Source: Juglans regia (taxonomy: Eukaryota; Streptophyta; Magnoliopsida; Fagales; Juglandaceae). Taken from it: a DNA stretch of 64,000 nt. This document shows positions 1 to 12,000 of this stretch, piece after piece; the first letter of the stretch is position 1, and the number at the start of each line of letters is the position of its first letter. A program made the translations under genes and the position numbers. The stretch spans positions 20,245,424 through 20,309,423 of the forward strand of contig NC_049915.1 in the NCBI RefSeq assembly GCF_001411555.2. The letters run 5' to 3'. The notes below the pieces were generated by a model. It was not told the DNA's origin. It was given only the letters and a program-made list of their open reading frames with translations, and did no database searches.

Positions 1-19
1 ATTCCATGAATCCCTGTAG

Positions 20-3000
20 GTAGGTGATCCTTTGGAGAAGGCCGCACTTAAGGGAATCGATTGGAGTTACAAATCGGATGAGAAGGCCATGCCAAAAAAG
101 TAACATCTTAACATTATTAGTTCTTATCTTTTTTGTAGTTCATATTTTAATTGTAATCCTTCAATCTGAATCTTTAATCTGTGTTGGAATGCTAATACCT
201 GGACAATTATTATTTTTTTATCAACCGCTTTTACCTTATTGTTGGATCTGAATCCCCGAGCAGAATAAAAGCGTATTGTCTTTCAGGGAAAAATTATATT
301 CAAGCACAATGTAAACGCATTAAAAAACTTGAGCAGGATATCTTTATTTTGAAAGAACATAAGAGAAAATAAAAAATAAAAAGGAAAGAAAGAAAGAAAA
401 AGGAATCATCACATGAGAGCAAGAGTAAAACAGATTAACGTAACAATTTATTTCCTAAAGAGATCATCTGGTCATGGGTTGCATCAACTTTGATGGTACC
501 TACCAACCTCGAAAAAAATCCATCCCATCTCGATGGCAATTACTTGAGCATTTTTTTATTTTTATTTTTATTCTGCGTTATGACTTGCAGAGGAAGTGGC
601 AATGCTGTTCAGATTGTTCAGCGACATCACTTTGCATCCCACCTGAAACGAATGGCAGTTGTTGTTCGCATTCAGGAGGAATTTTTTGGCTTTGTGAAGG
701 TATGCTGGTTGTAACTCTGCAATCTGTATGCATGCATATATGGTATGCCATATTACTTGATGCTTGCATCACTACATATCGTAATTCAATGCTGTTGCAT
801 GTGCTTAAGGGCTGAGGAAACTGTGGATCATCTCTTCACTATAAGTAGCTAGCACTTTGTGGCAAGCATTTTTTGGTTTCTTTGGCTGACCTCAGTTATT
901 TCTAGACAATAGTAGATGCATTAACAAGCTGGAAAGGTAGATTTGGGAGTAATCACAGCAGGCTATTGTTGAAAATGATTCTGATATGCCTAAAGTGGTT
1001 CCTTTGGTGAGAAAGAAATGATCGGAGCTTTGAAGACAACACAAGGACATCAGAGGATCTCAAAATCTTTTTTTCTTTTGAACACTTTATTTTTGGATGG
1101 CTGCCCTTTTATGTATCTCTAGCTTTAGCTTTCAAAATTTTCTTATTTTTTTAAAATCTCTCTAGTTAGGTGTATCTGGTGTATACTCCATGTGTACTTG
1201 GGTAATTCCTTTATTTTTTTTTTATAAGTAATGCCTATTTCATTATTAATAAAACTTACCTAACCTATACAATCAAGATTGTGAACATAGGTACTATGTT
1301 GAATGCTAATAGTAGTAATAATAAAAGCATCAGTAGTAGTAACAACATATTTGGTACAGAAATGTGAAGTTTAGGAGTTCCTAAGGAGAGTTATACGAAA
1401 TACTACTCATCAGAAAGGGAACCACATTTTATAAAGAGTTTCAGTTCAGAAGCATGCTTAACCATTTTGAATTTGAGTTTCACATGCCTTTCCCAAGTGC
1501 ATTTTGGTATATTGCCATAAGATTTTCAAAAGTTCCCAAGAATTTTTCTTAGGGCATGTTTGGGTCCCCAAACCCCTTAGAGGCGGTTTTGACAGTCTAG
1601 AGGTTTTTTGTTCCTAAGCATAAAGCATCTAGAGTGTATAAACTTATAAAGATTTTTAAAAATTCCAAAAACACAAAATTGTCTCCCAAACAATATTTTT
1701 GGAAAAAATAAGGAAAAAAGCAGGCTTGAGGCAGCTCAATCTTGGGCTGCCCTGGTAGCCAGATAAAAAAACAAAATTTTAAATTCTTCGTTGCACCCTC
1801 CATAAAAATCCCCCTGCAAAATTTTTACATGAAAACATATTCTCAATGGGCCCCACCACTTTTATAAAACTATTAAAATCTCCTTTCAAAATGTTTTCCC
1901 AACTATTCATGAACATTTTTACACAATTAAATCTATGTTACTTTGTCTCTTTAAATAATATAATTATATGAAATGGCACAACGTTAAGGATTCCTTCTAA
2001 TTTGCAAGTGACAAGGGCTTAAGCATGTTTGAAAATATAATGGACTGGTGCTGCATGTGCAAAAAGAGCGGGGAGAGTGTTAATCATTAACTACTTCATT
2101 GGTTGATTGTAATAGATTTCAATGGCTTGAATAGCCGTGATTTTCTTGTATGTTGGACACTCATGCTTGGATGTCGCTCTTGTATGTGTCCTGTCTACTA
2201 GGGCTATGCCTTTTTATATCCTTAATAAAACTCTTGTATACTGATAAAAAAAATATGATGATTAAATAGTTTGCAATATTAGCATTGTGTTTTGGCATAG
2301 ATTGCAATATTTCAAAATTAACGGTGATTAAGATTTTTTAATATGGTGATTGGGGGTTCATTGAGCGCCTGCTCAATTGCCAAGCACACAGTTCCCTCAT
2401 CTCTGCGAAGTGCAAACTAGATTTTACTACCAGGATAAATCCTGGGGGTGGTCACAAAAGGGAAAGCAACAGGATATGGAATTGGGCCAACGTGTAATAT
2501 GCCGGATTGTGTGATTGTATATAGGAAGGTGGTTAATGAGATCTGGCATTGCTTGAGAGAGTGGCGTATAAGCCATTTATAATGATTCCAAGGAGCTCCA
2601 CTTGTAACATTGAATAGTCTTTTTGGAGTATGGGTGCGGATGTGAATTGGGCCTTCCTTGGGTCGTTACACAATGCCTCTCTTGGCATTATGAACCCAAG
2701 CTAAAGAGAACCTCAACCACCCCTACTCCAATGGCTAGAGGTCCTCTTATCAACGTTGACATAATGCCAAATGTTAACATTTGACATTTTTCCTTTAGCT
2801 TTCAGTTATTCACGTTGATTTGAATGTCATGTTGCATTTTGTTGTTCTTCCACAATTGAGAACGTTCATTGCAACGTGGATTACTACTTTTACCTATATA
2901 AAAAGTTATAATTGAAAGCATCATATTTTGCGGTAATAGTCAGCCTACGATTGGCTTAAATCGACTTGACGTATTTACTTAGAAAGAATGATGTTAGATC

Positions 3001-6000
3001 ATATTTTCTCCATGCCGTGTATTTGTTAATTTTTTTATGAGTAGAAACTATGAGATTTAAAATATGACTTCTTGTTAACATTCTCTCTTCCCCTTGATTG
3101 TTGATCTGATTATTGTTCAGTATATTTGATCTACTTCTTGTGGCATATATTCTTGCTAGTGATACAAGACTTCAAAAAAAAAAAGAAAAAAAAAAGAGGC
3201 ATTTGGAGACTCAGTGCGCTCTATTAATTTGTAGGGGCATTTTCTTTTTCTCTGTTTTTGAAGAAGTTTTAAATCTCATTGCAGGGTGCCCCCGAAACTA
3301 TACAGGATAGACTCATTGATGTGCCATCATCATATGTTGAGACGTATAAGAAATATACTCGTCAAGGGTCTCGTGTCCTATCTCTTGCTTTCAAGTCCCT
3401 TCCCGACATGGCAGTAAGACTTCTTTGGGATTTTAGTTTCCTTGTGATCCTTTTTTTCAAGTAAATGGAAATGAATTTGAGTGCATCTTTCCATCATATA
3501 TTTTCTGTCAGTTTTAGAATCTAAATATTTGCTCATTTTATTTCACCTGTGAAACAAGTTATGTATCAAACATTATCTATGAGGTGATATATACTGGTTT
3601 ATAGTGAGGAACTTATTTCTTTATTGTTTTGATTATATATAGTGCCAGGTGTTGGGTGACAATTCAATTTTTTCTTCTAGTGGAAAGTTCCATTGCAATA
3701 TTTTTTGGTCAAATTTTCGGAAGTTGTGGTTTTGTCTGTATGTATCCAATTCTGGGCAAAGGATAAATCGTGCAGTGAATCTTGCCCTTTTTGTGAACCT
3801 TTTCTTCTCTCACTTGCATTTATATACCATCCTTCACTGCTGCCCTTTCTCTCACCCTTTTGGGAAAGGATAAATGTTTATTCTTCTGCTCTGGTTACTT
3901 TGCAAGTGGAATTAATACGTGACATTTTTTTAATCAGTAAGATATGTGGCAATTTAAAACATCATATTGGGTGGTGTGGTTTTCATCAACTGTTATTATA
4001 CTTATGTTACTTCAGAACTTCGGAGCTAAATTGAAATATTAGCGTGCTTTTATAGAGAGAGAATCACATGAATCACCTTTTATACTCTTCCTATACAGAA
4101 CGCACTGTTTTTTCTGCTCTCAGGCATTAGTTCTTTGGGCATTCTGATGAATCATTAATCTAAGTGTCTGTTTATTTGACTTGTTGCTTACTGTCCATTA
4201 ATTGCATGAAGGTTAGTGAAGCTCGAAGCTTGGATAGAGATATAGTGGAGAGTGGCCTTACTTTTGCTGGTTTTGCTGTAAGTGACAAACTATTTCATTC
4301 ACATGCAATACAAATCCTTCGCTGTTAGATTAGTTGTTGCAGTTAATGCTTGCTAGTTGTTACTTCTCAACCTTATTTGTAAATGTTCATAATCTAAATT
4401 CCAGGTATTCAACTGTCCTATTAGATCTGATTCAGCCAGTGTGTTGTCTGAACTAAAAGGATCGTCACATGACTTGGTAAGTAATATGTTTTACCTTTTT
4501 TGTGAGGAAATGTTGGAAGACTCTGTAGCATAGTTTATCTGTTAATTTCTAGCAAATAATTCAAGGATGAAAATACTAGTGTGTTTACCAGGCTATGTTT
4601 GATAATGAACTTCCAAATGGTCTGGTCAGAGTTTTGGCCCATTGATGCTTGAAATCTTAGTGGATTAGCAATATAATTAGGTCTGCAATACAACCAATCT
4701 TTCTGAAAATGGATCACACGATTTACACCTATTCCTATCAGTCAAGATGCTGCCAGTAAAACATGCTCATGACAAAATGGTCTTTGTTTTTGGGTTTTTT
4801 TTTCCTTTTAAATTATGACAATGCATACATTCATTGCTCGTTATTGGTGCATGAAAGAAAAATTTTACGCATGGACCAAAGGTCATCTCCAGGCTGAAGT
4901 TTTTGGTTCTACTAAGGCCTTTTCTTTTTTGCCTTCCCTACCCAGCCTGTAACCCCCGTTCCTCTTCTTCCTTTCCAATCTAGTACTTACCCCTTACCCA
5001 ATAGCTGCTTGATCACAGCTCAAATGGATCTCTAGTACTTTTAAATACCTACACTTTTGAATGACAGGTGATGATTACTGGAGACCAAGCTTTGACAGCT
5101 TGTCATGTTGCTAGCCAAGTCCGTATTATATCAAAACCAGCATTGATTCTTGGGCCAGCAAGGAATGGAGATGGGTATGAGTGGATATCCCCTGATGAGG
5201 CAGAAATTATTCAGTACAGGTGAAAGTTTTCTCCTTTTTTTTTTCATCCCTTATAATAATTGGCTCTATTTTTATGGAGTTGTTTTCATAGCTTTACCTG
5301 TTTATTGAGCACTGATCCAAATTATGATTTATTTGTCCCTTTTTTAACTGATCAAAGAAATGTGATTGTTCAGTGATAAAGAGGTTGAAGCCTTATCAGA
5401 GATTTATGATCTCTGTATTGGTGGGGACTGCATTGAAATGTTGCAACGGACCTCAGCTGTTCTGCGTGTGATTCCTTATGTGAAGGTTTTTCTTGATACT
5501 TTATCTGCAAAACTTGTTTTTGATCTTGGTATTCTTTTGATAATGCATATCTGGATCATTGTCTCAGGTTTTTGCAAGGGTTGCTCCTGACCAAAAAGAA
5601 CTAATCTTGACCACTTTCAAAATGGTCGGAAGGATTACATTGATGTGTGGGGATGGAACCAATGATGTTGGGGCTCTGAAGCAGGTAATATCCTTCAGAA
5701 GATGGTTATTTTTCATTGCCGCTTCTCAAGTTTCATCCCTATCTTAGTTTTCCCAAATTTGAAATTTAATTGTTTTCCCTTAGATGAGGACATACCAACT
5801 CCACTCGTGTCACCTGCTACAAATTTGGTGAAACTACCCTGTTCGAATTGTTAACATGATATCTTAATTACATTGCTATTTGAAAGACCCTCCTTTTTAG
5901 CGTTGCCTTTGATTTTTTTTTTTTTTTGAATTTGTTTCTGGGTTGGTTGGCTTCTGTATGAGTTTCTATAGATTTAGGGTTGCAGTTGTAATAACTAGGT

Positions 6001-9000
6001 TAAAGTACACTTTTAGTCCAACTTTTCGTGATGCATTTTATTCCATCCCGAATCTTCCAACTGCACCAACTTCATCCTTCAATTTAAAAGACTCTTTGAA
6101 TTTCATCTTTCAATACAAATCCTTTTTAAATTAAGATGATGGAAATATAAAAAAAATTAAGACAATGGAGTTATTCACATGCATGCAATTATTGATGTTG
6201 CCTGCTTACATGGCATACTAGGCAGACAAATCTCTACATGTCATAGGCCACATATATACAAATAGTTTTACTCTCTTTCTCTAACTCCACCCTTATCCTT
6301 TCCTCTCAGGAATCCTCCCCCCCCCCCCCCCCCCCCCTCCCCCTCCCCACACACACACCAACTCACACCAACTCTTAATATATGGATTTTTTATTTTTTC
6401 AATTTATTTTTTCATGTCTTAATATTCACCGTATTCCCTATATTACTTGATTGGTTAAACAGTTTAAGATCACTCCTGTTTATGGATTAAAAATAGAATA
6501 TGATAAAGGTCATAATCATAGATATATTATCAAATGAGTTTTTTTGTAAGCAGAGCCTAGATACTTCATTTTTTTGGTCCAATCAAGACAACTAGCCCAT
6601 ATTGACTATCATGAGATCTTTTCTTGTAGCTGGTATATTCAGAAGTTTTTCCTCGATTCATTCTTCCATGAATTGCGCAAAATAAAAGAATTCATCAAAA
6701 TGCAAGATCTAATAAGTCAAATAATTCAAAATGACTTCAAATTAACAAAATTTTGATTCCTGAATACCCAATTGATTAATTAAATATTTATAATATACTC
6801 TATTCGGCATTAGGGATGATGGAGTGTAGTGTTTTGATTGAAGCGAAGTTGTTTGTGATCAGAGGAAGAGGAGGAAATATTTTTTGCATAGTTGAGAAAT
6901 GTAGAAAGTTCACGAAGGCCCTATACCTCAAGTGGAGATGTGGTGGTTTGGATGGCTAAGGCGGTCGATGAATGCTTGAAGTTCTCGGGTACTAGGGCAC
7001 CTTCCCGGACTAGAAGGGAGGGAAACAGAGTTTTTCTGATCCAACTATGTCAAAACACGTATGGTAGGTTTGTGAAATTGGCTAAGCTAGGCCCGAGCAA
7101 GGGGAAGGGTATCATTGCAATTCCTGAAGGTAGAAATGGAAGTGGATGGGAAGGTTTTGTAAGTAAGGTAAGGGAACTTGTCGGTTCAAGTTCCTTTGTT
7201 TTTGTCTTTGAAAACAGAGGTGTCTTTAACAATGGCGCTGATAATAAGGCCCTAAAGGAAAAGAGGTGAGAATGGCTTATCCTCACAGAGTGGTTTCTTC
7301 TTCCCATGAAGCTCCTTACTTGTCAGCTTTGATGAATCTAGAGAGTGATATTCTTGTCCCTAGCAAAGCATTTGGAAAAGATTATACCAGGCATTATGAG
7401 GCAGGGATGATTACAAGAAATAAGAAGGAAAGATCGATGGAGGTGTGATTAGTTGGAATCTTCCTGTAGCTGGGGTTGACGGTCGGCATTCCCATAAGTT
7501 GCAAAAATTAGGAGAAGTTGAAGGGTCATTTTGGCATGTACGGGTAGAGCTCCTGGGGTGGAAGGAGAGGCTGGACACATTGTTCAAGATAGTAGATGTT
7601 AAGAGGTGGCTTGAATTCAGATGGAACAGTGCTTGTGTCGTAGATTCGCTCGAGCGGAGGTTCACTCAGCTCGAGCGAAGTCAGACAGAGAGTCTCGCTC
7701 AAGCATCGCTCGAGATTCAGCTCGAGCAATATGAAGACAGAGAGCTTCGCTCGACATTTGCTCGACACTCAGCTCGAGCGAATTCAGACAGAGAGCTTCG
7801 CTCAATATCCGCTCGACATGCAGCTCAAGCGGTATCCAAGTCAGAGAGCTTCGCTCGACCCTCGCTCGACACCCAGCTCGAGCGAGTTCAGGCAGAGAGC
7901 TTCGCTCGACTCTCGCTCAACTGTTGGCTTGAGTGAAGTGCAGAAAACCTACGTTCGCTCGACACTCGCTCGAGTGTTCGCTCGAGCCAATGTTCATAGA
8001 AGTGAACATTACTGTTCCTATAAATACCAAACGGCGCCTCCACTTTAGAAACACTTCAGAAATCACTTTTTTGTCTAGTTTTTAGTGTTTTCTTGAGAGA
8101 GAAGTTTTAGAGTGAGTTTTGAGAGAGAACTTCCTTGTGAAGTTTTGTTGTATTCATCTGTACTCCATCTTTGTTGATAGTGAAATCTTCGATACCGACC
8201 CCACTAGTGGACGTAGGCTCATTTTGAGTCAAACCACTTAATTCTTGGTGTTCTTTCTGTGTGATTGTCATCAATTTCTTTCGTTTAGTTCCGCTACTAT
8301 ACTTCGAGTTAGTCTTAGATCTATAGTTATTCCCAACAGTAGATGATGGATTGGGCCTAATTACACGCTTAGCTTTTGTTTCGAAAGAATATAATGAAGT
8401 TACTATTGAGAAGAAGAGGGGGTGGATGGGCCTAAGGATTCTAAAGCTAATAATAGAGTTGGGCCAGATAGAGGCCCACTTAAGAGGCCTATGTTTCGGA
8501 AAGACCAAATCAGTGGCGGGCTTCAGAGCAAATCAAGCCCAAGAAGGGAGATGTTTCAGCCCAAACCTGCGGCGGCTCCGATGGCTGGTCCATCTTCACA
8601 GAGTGGGTCGACTTCTGGGCATATCCCGGCAACGAGTTCCGATAAGGTTAATGTGGTGAAAGGGCTTTCGACAATCGCGACGCCATCAAAGGAACATGCC
8701 ATTCAAGCGGCGGCGCCGCCAATGAAAGTTCTTTCTACACAAAAGAGCTCGACGGTCGAAGGCGATTCTCCAATAAGCAATACGATGGTAGGTTTGTCTC
8801 AGGCACTCCTCGAACTGATTCCTATCCTTCAAAGGGTCAGTTTTGTGCCGTTGTTAGGTCTAAACCCACAATGGCTCTGGTGGAAGAGCATGTAAACGGA
8901 AGGATGCGACAGAAACTGGAGGCTCTCTTGGGGGCACTATGGGGTCGAGTTCTAATTCGATTGATAGGAATGAGGTGTCTTCCTTAGGTCCAATGACAGT

Positions 9001-12000
9001 GGAGGCAAGTGTGGAAGAAGATGTCTGTTGTGAGGGGTTGAGGGGGGTCGAGAGGTCTATCTCTAAGGTTCTTGTACTCAATTCAGTTTATCTGATTTAC
9101 AGATGGTGATTGGTGGAGGTGAAGGCTCTCTTTCTGGTGAATCTGGAGAGTTGTTTATTTCCAATGAAAATGAAATGAAGATCCTGATACTGTTCTTTTG
9201 TGTTCTATTAATCCTGGTAACGAATGGCCAAATAAATCTTCTGACTGGGTGTTGAGGAAGGTGGAAGAAATCAGGAATTGTGTGGGGATTTCTTGTGATG
9301 GATTTGACGAACAATGTAGAGCTCTTCTAATTGCCATAAAGGCTGGTCAATCTGCTCTAGCCAGATCAGCTACCAAAAAGGAGAGTGAGTCGAAAAGATT
9401 GGAGTGTACTATTAATTATAACTCCAGGGAAGGGAGTGCCTTTAGAAATAAAGGCAAGGAGAAGGCTGTCAATGGTTCCTCATGAAGCCCAAGATTATAT
9501 CTTGGAATGCCTGGGGGCTAAATGACTATAGTTAACGCCTTCGGGTCGGTGGTTAATAGCCTATGGAGCTGTCGTTGGGTGGGTTGGGTTGAGTTAGTCT
9601 CTAATGGACCCTCGGGAGGTATTATTATTATGTGGGATAGGAGGGCTGTGGAATTTGTAGATCATTATGTGGGAAATTACTTAGTGGCATGTCATTTTAA
9701 GAATGTGGATGATGGATTTGAATGGGCATTTGCTGGAGTATATGGGCCAAACTTGGACTTTAGAAAGGAGTATTTTGTGGGACGAAATGGCGGGAATTTG
9801 CTGTTGGTGGGATCTCTCTTGGTGCTTTGGTGGGGTCTTCAATGTTACTCGGTTCCCTTGTGAGTGAGGAGGGGATTCTCAGATTACTAAAACTATGTCT
9901 GAGTTTTCAGATCTTATTTCCGAGCTACAGTTGGTTGATTTACCCATGGCGGGAGGGGAATTCACAAGGTTATATAGGAGAGCATGGACCCGGTTGTACA
10001 GATTTTTGATTTCGGCTTCTTGGGAAGCCTTATTTCCGGAAGTGAGGCAGAAAAGGTTGCAGAAAATTGTTTCTGACCACTATCCTATCTTATTGGATTG
10101 TGGGGGCATTGTAAGTGGGAGAAAATATTTTAAATTTGAAAATATGTGGTTGAAGGATGAGGGCTTTGTTGAAAGGGTTAGGAGGTGGTGGGCCTCTCAT
10201 AACTTTTCTGACACTCCAATTTTTGTTTTGGCGGGCAAACTTAAAGCGCTAAGACAAGACTTGAAGAGATGGAATGTGGAGACTTATGGTAATGTAGTAA
10301 ATAAAAGAGAATTTATTTACTATCAGTCATTTGTAACGGGTGGGGGCCATTGTTTGTAACGGACTAAGTGTCCATGACTTTTTACTATCAGTTGTAAACT
10401 CTAGTTAGGTATTTCTCATGTATACTCACTGTATACTTGGATTTTGCCTACTTTTATGAATAAAATACATTGATTACCGATCAATAAATAAATAAATAAA
10501 TAAAAGAAAACAGCTTATGGAACAATTGCAAATTGTGGAAGATAAAAAGATTGTGGGAGATATTTCCTACGAGGAGGAGAAGAAAAAAGGGGTGAATGCT
10601 GAAATTGAAAAGCTTTCTCTTATGGAGGAAATTTCGTGGAGGCAAAAATCCCCGATTCTTTGGTTGAAGGAAGGCAATAATTGTAAAAAATTCTTTCCTA
10701 AAATGGCAAATTCTCACCGTAGATTCAATGCTATTGAAGCTCTTCATGATGGTGATAATGTTCTTTCTGATATTGGGGAGATTGAAGACCACATTGTGAG
10801 TTATTATGAGAAACGTTTTAGGGAAGAACATTCATGGAGACCATAGTTAGATGGGCAGGTGTTTGAGTCCATTGATCAATTGAGTGCAGATTGGTTGGAG
10901 AGATCTTTTGAGGAAGAAGTTCTTGATGTGGTTAGAGGTATGACTAAGGACAAGGCACCAGGTCCGCATGGTTTTTCCATGGCGATTTTCCATGCATGTT
11001 GGGACATCTTGAAGGATGACATAATGAAAGTTTTTGGTGAATTCCACTCATTCCTAAAATTTGAGAAGAGTATTAATACTACATTCATTGCTCTCATTCC
11101 TTAAAAGGCGGGTGATGTGGAGATGAGGGATCTTCGCCCTATTAGCTTGGTAAATGGGGTGTATAAAATCATTGCCAAGGTGTTAGCCAATCGTATTAGT
11201 GTGGTTATGGACAAGATTATATCAAAGTCTCAGAATGCATTAGTGAGGGGAAGAAAAATTCTTGACTCGGTTCTAATTGCTAATGAATCCTTGGAAAGTA
11301 GAATAAGAATGAGTAACTCTGGAGTTTTAGTTAAATTGGACATGGAAAAGGCTTTTGATCATGTCAATTGAGATTTTCATCTTTACATACTTGGGAGATT
11401 TGGTTTTGGTGAGAAGTGGTGTTCATGGATTAAACATTGTATTTCAATGGCCAGATTTTCGATATTAGTGAATGGCAATCCAGTTGGTTTTTTTAACACC
11501 TCTTGGGGTTTGAGGCAAGGAGACCCCTTATCTCCTTTCCTTTTTGTAATAGTGATGAATGCTTTGAGTCGTATGCTTGAAGTGGCTGTTGAAGGAAGAT
11601 TTATGTCGGGATTTGTGGTGGGTGATGAGACTTGAGATAGTATTACAGTTTCACATTTGATTTTTGCAGATTACACTTTGATTCTATGTGATAACAATAA
11701 GGATCACCTTCGTGTTTTGAGAGCTTGACTGTTATGCTTTGAAGCTGTCTCTGGTTTAAGAATTAATCTTTCCAAGTCTGAAATTGTTCCAGTGGGTACG
11801 GTCAGGAATATTTTGGATCTGGCCAATATTTTGGGATGTAAAGTAGTTTCGTTACCGATGAGATACCTTGGACTACCTTTGGGTGCTCCTCACAAATCAG
11901 TTTCTATTTGGGATGGGGTGATTGAGAAGATTAGGAGGGGGTTACCTTGATTAATCTTTCTTTCCTCTCTCTCTCTCTTTCCTTTATCGGTTGGGGTTGC

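Larger units (their letters stand above)
700..3284 (+). other. Intron 2 (visible numbering) of the P5A ATPase gene, 2.6 kb, with LINE and LTR debris
   Basis: Donor aag|gtatgc at 699/700 and acceptor gcag|GGTGCC at 3284/3285. It contains two LINE 3'-end relics (about 810-1260 and 2043-2249) and a degenerate repeat at about 2510-2690 that recurs at 42196-42385. The remainder is AT-rich with nothing recognised. Confidence 0.8.
7597..8338 (+). mobile_element. Solo LTR (742 bp) inside L1-A, flanked by GTAGA target-site duplication
   Basis: It begins TGTTAAG and ends CCCAACA, so the termini are TGTT/AACA. The 5 bases GTAGA lie immediately outside both ends (7592-7596 and 8339-8343). Its left half holds a 51-bp minisatellite rich in CTCGAG (7642-7985). 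A TATAAATA box is at 8019-8026 and is followed by a leader-like downstream region (R/U5). No PBS, gag or pol is present, so it is the product of LTR-LTR recombination. The orientation (+) is taken from the TATA box. Confidence 0.88.
6812..9485 (+). pseudogene. L1-A ORF1 (gag-like, DUF4283-type) relic split by a solo LTR
   Basis: The 5' portion encodes a stretch resembling the plant LINE DUF4283 region: [19 protein letters not shown], then [16 protein letters not shown] (about 7051-7165). The L1-B counterpart at about 16500-16700 has an [18 protein letters not shown] motif. After the LTR, a Pro/Ser-rich linker (8422-8800) and a C-terminal part ([11 protein letters not shown]...[13 protein letters not shown], to 9485) match the L1-B ORF1 end at 15073-15354. 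ORF1 stops with TGA at 9483-9485, overlapping the ATG of ORF2. Several frameshifts and stops make it non-coding. In plant LINEs this protein binds the element RNA. Confidence 0.75.

Noticed and set aside
7445..8048. Ser/Arg/Glu-rich ORFs of 105-163 codons
   Set aside because: They are readings of the CTCGAGCG minisatellite and LTR; several frames are open because the unit is near a multiple of three.
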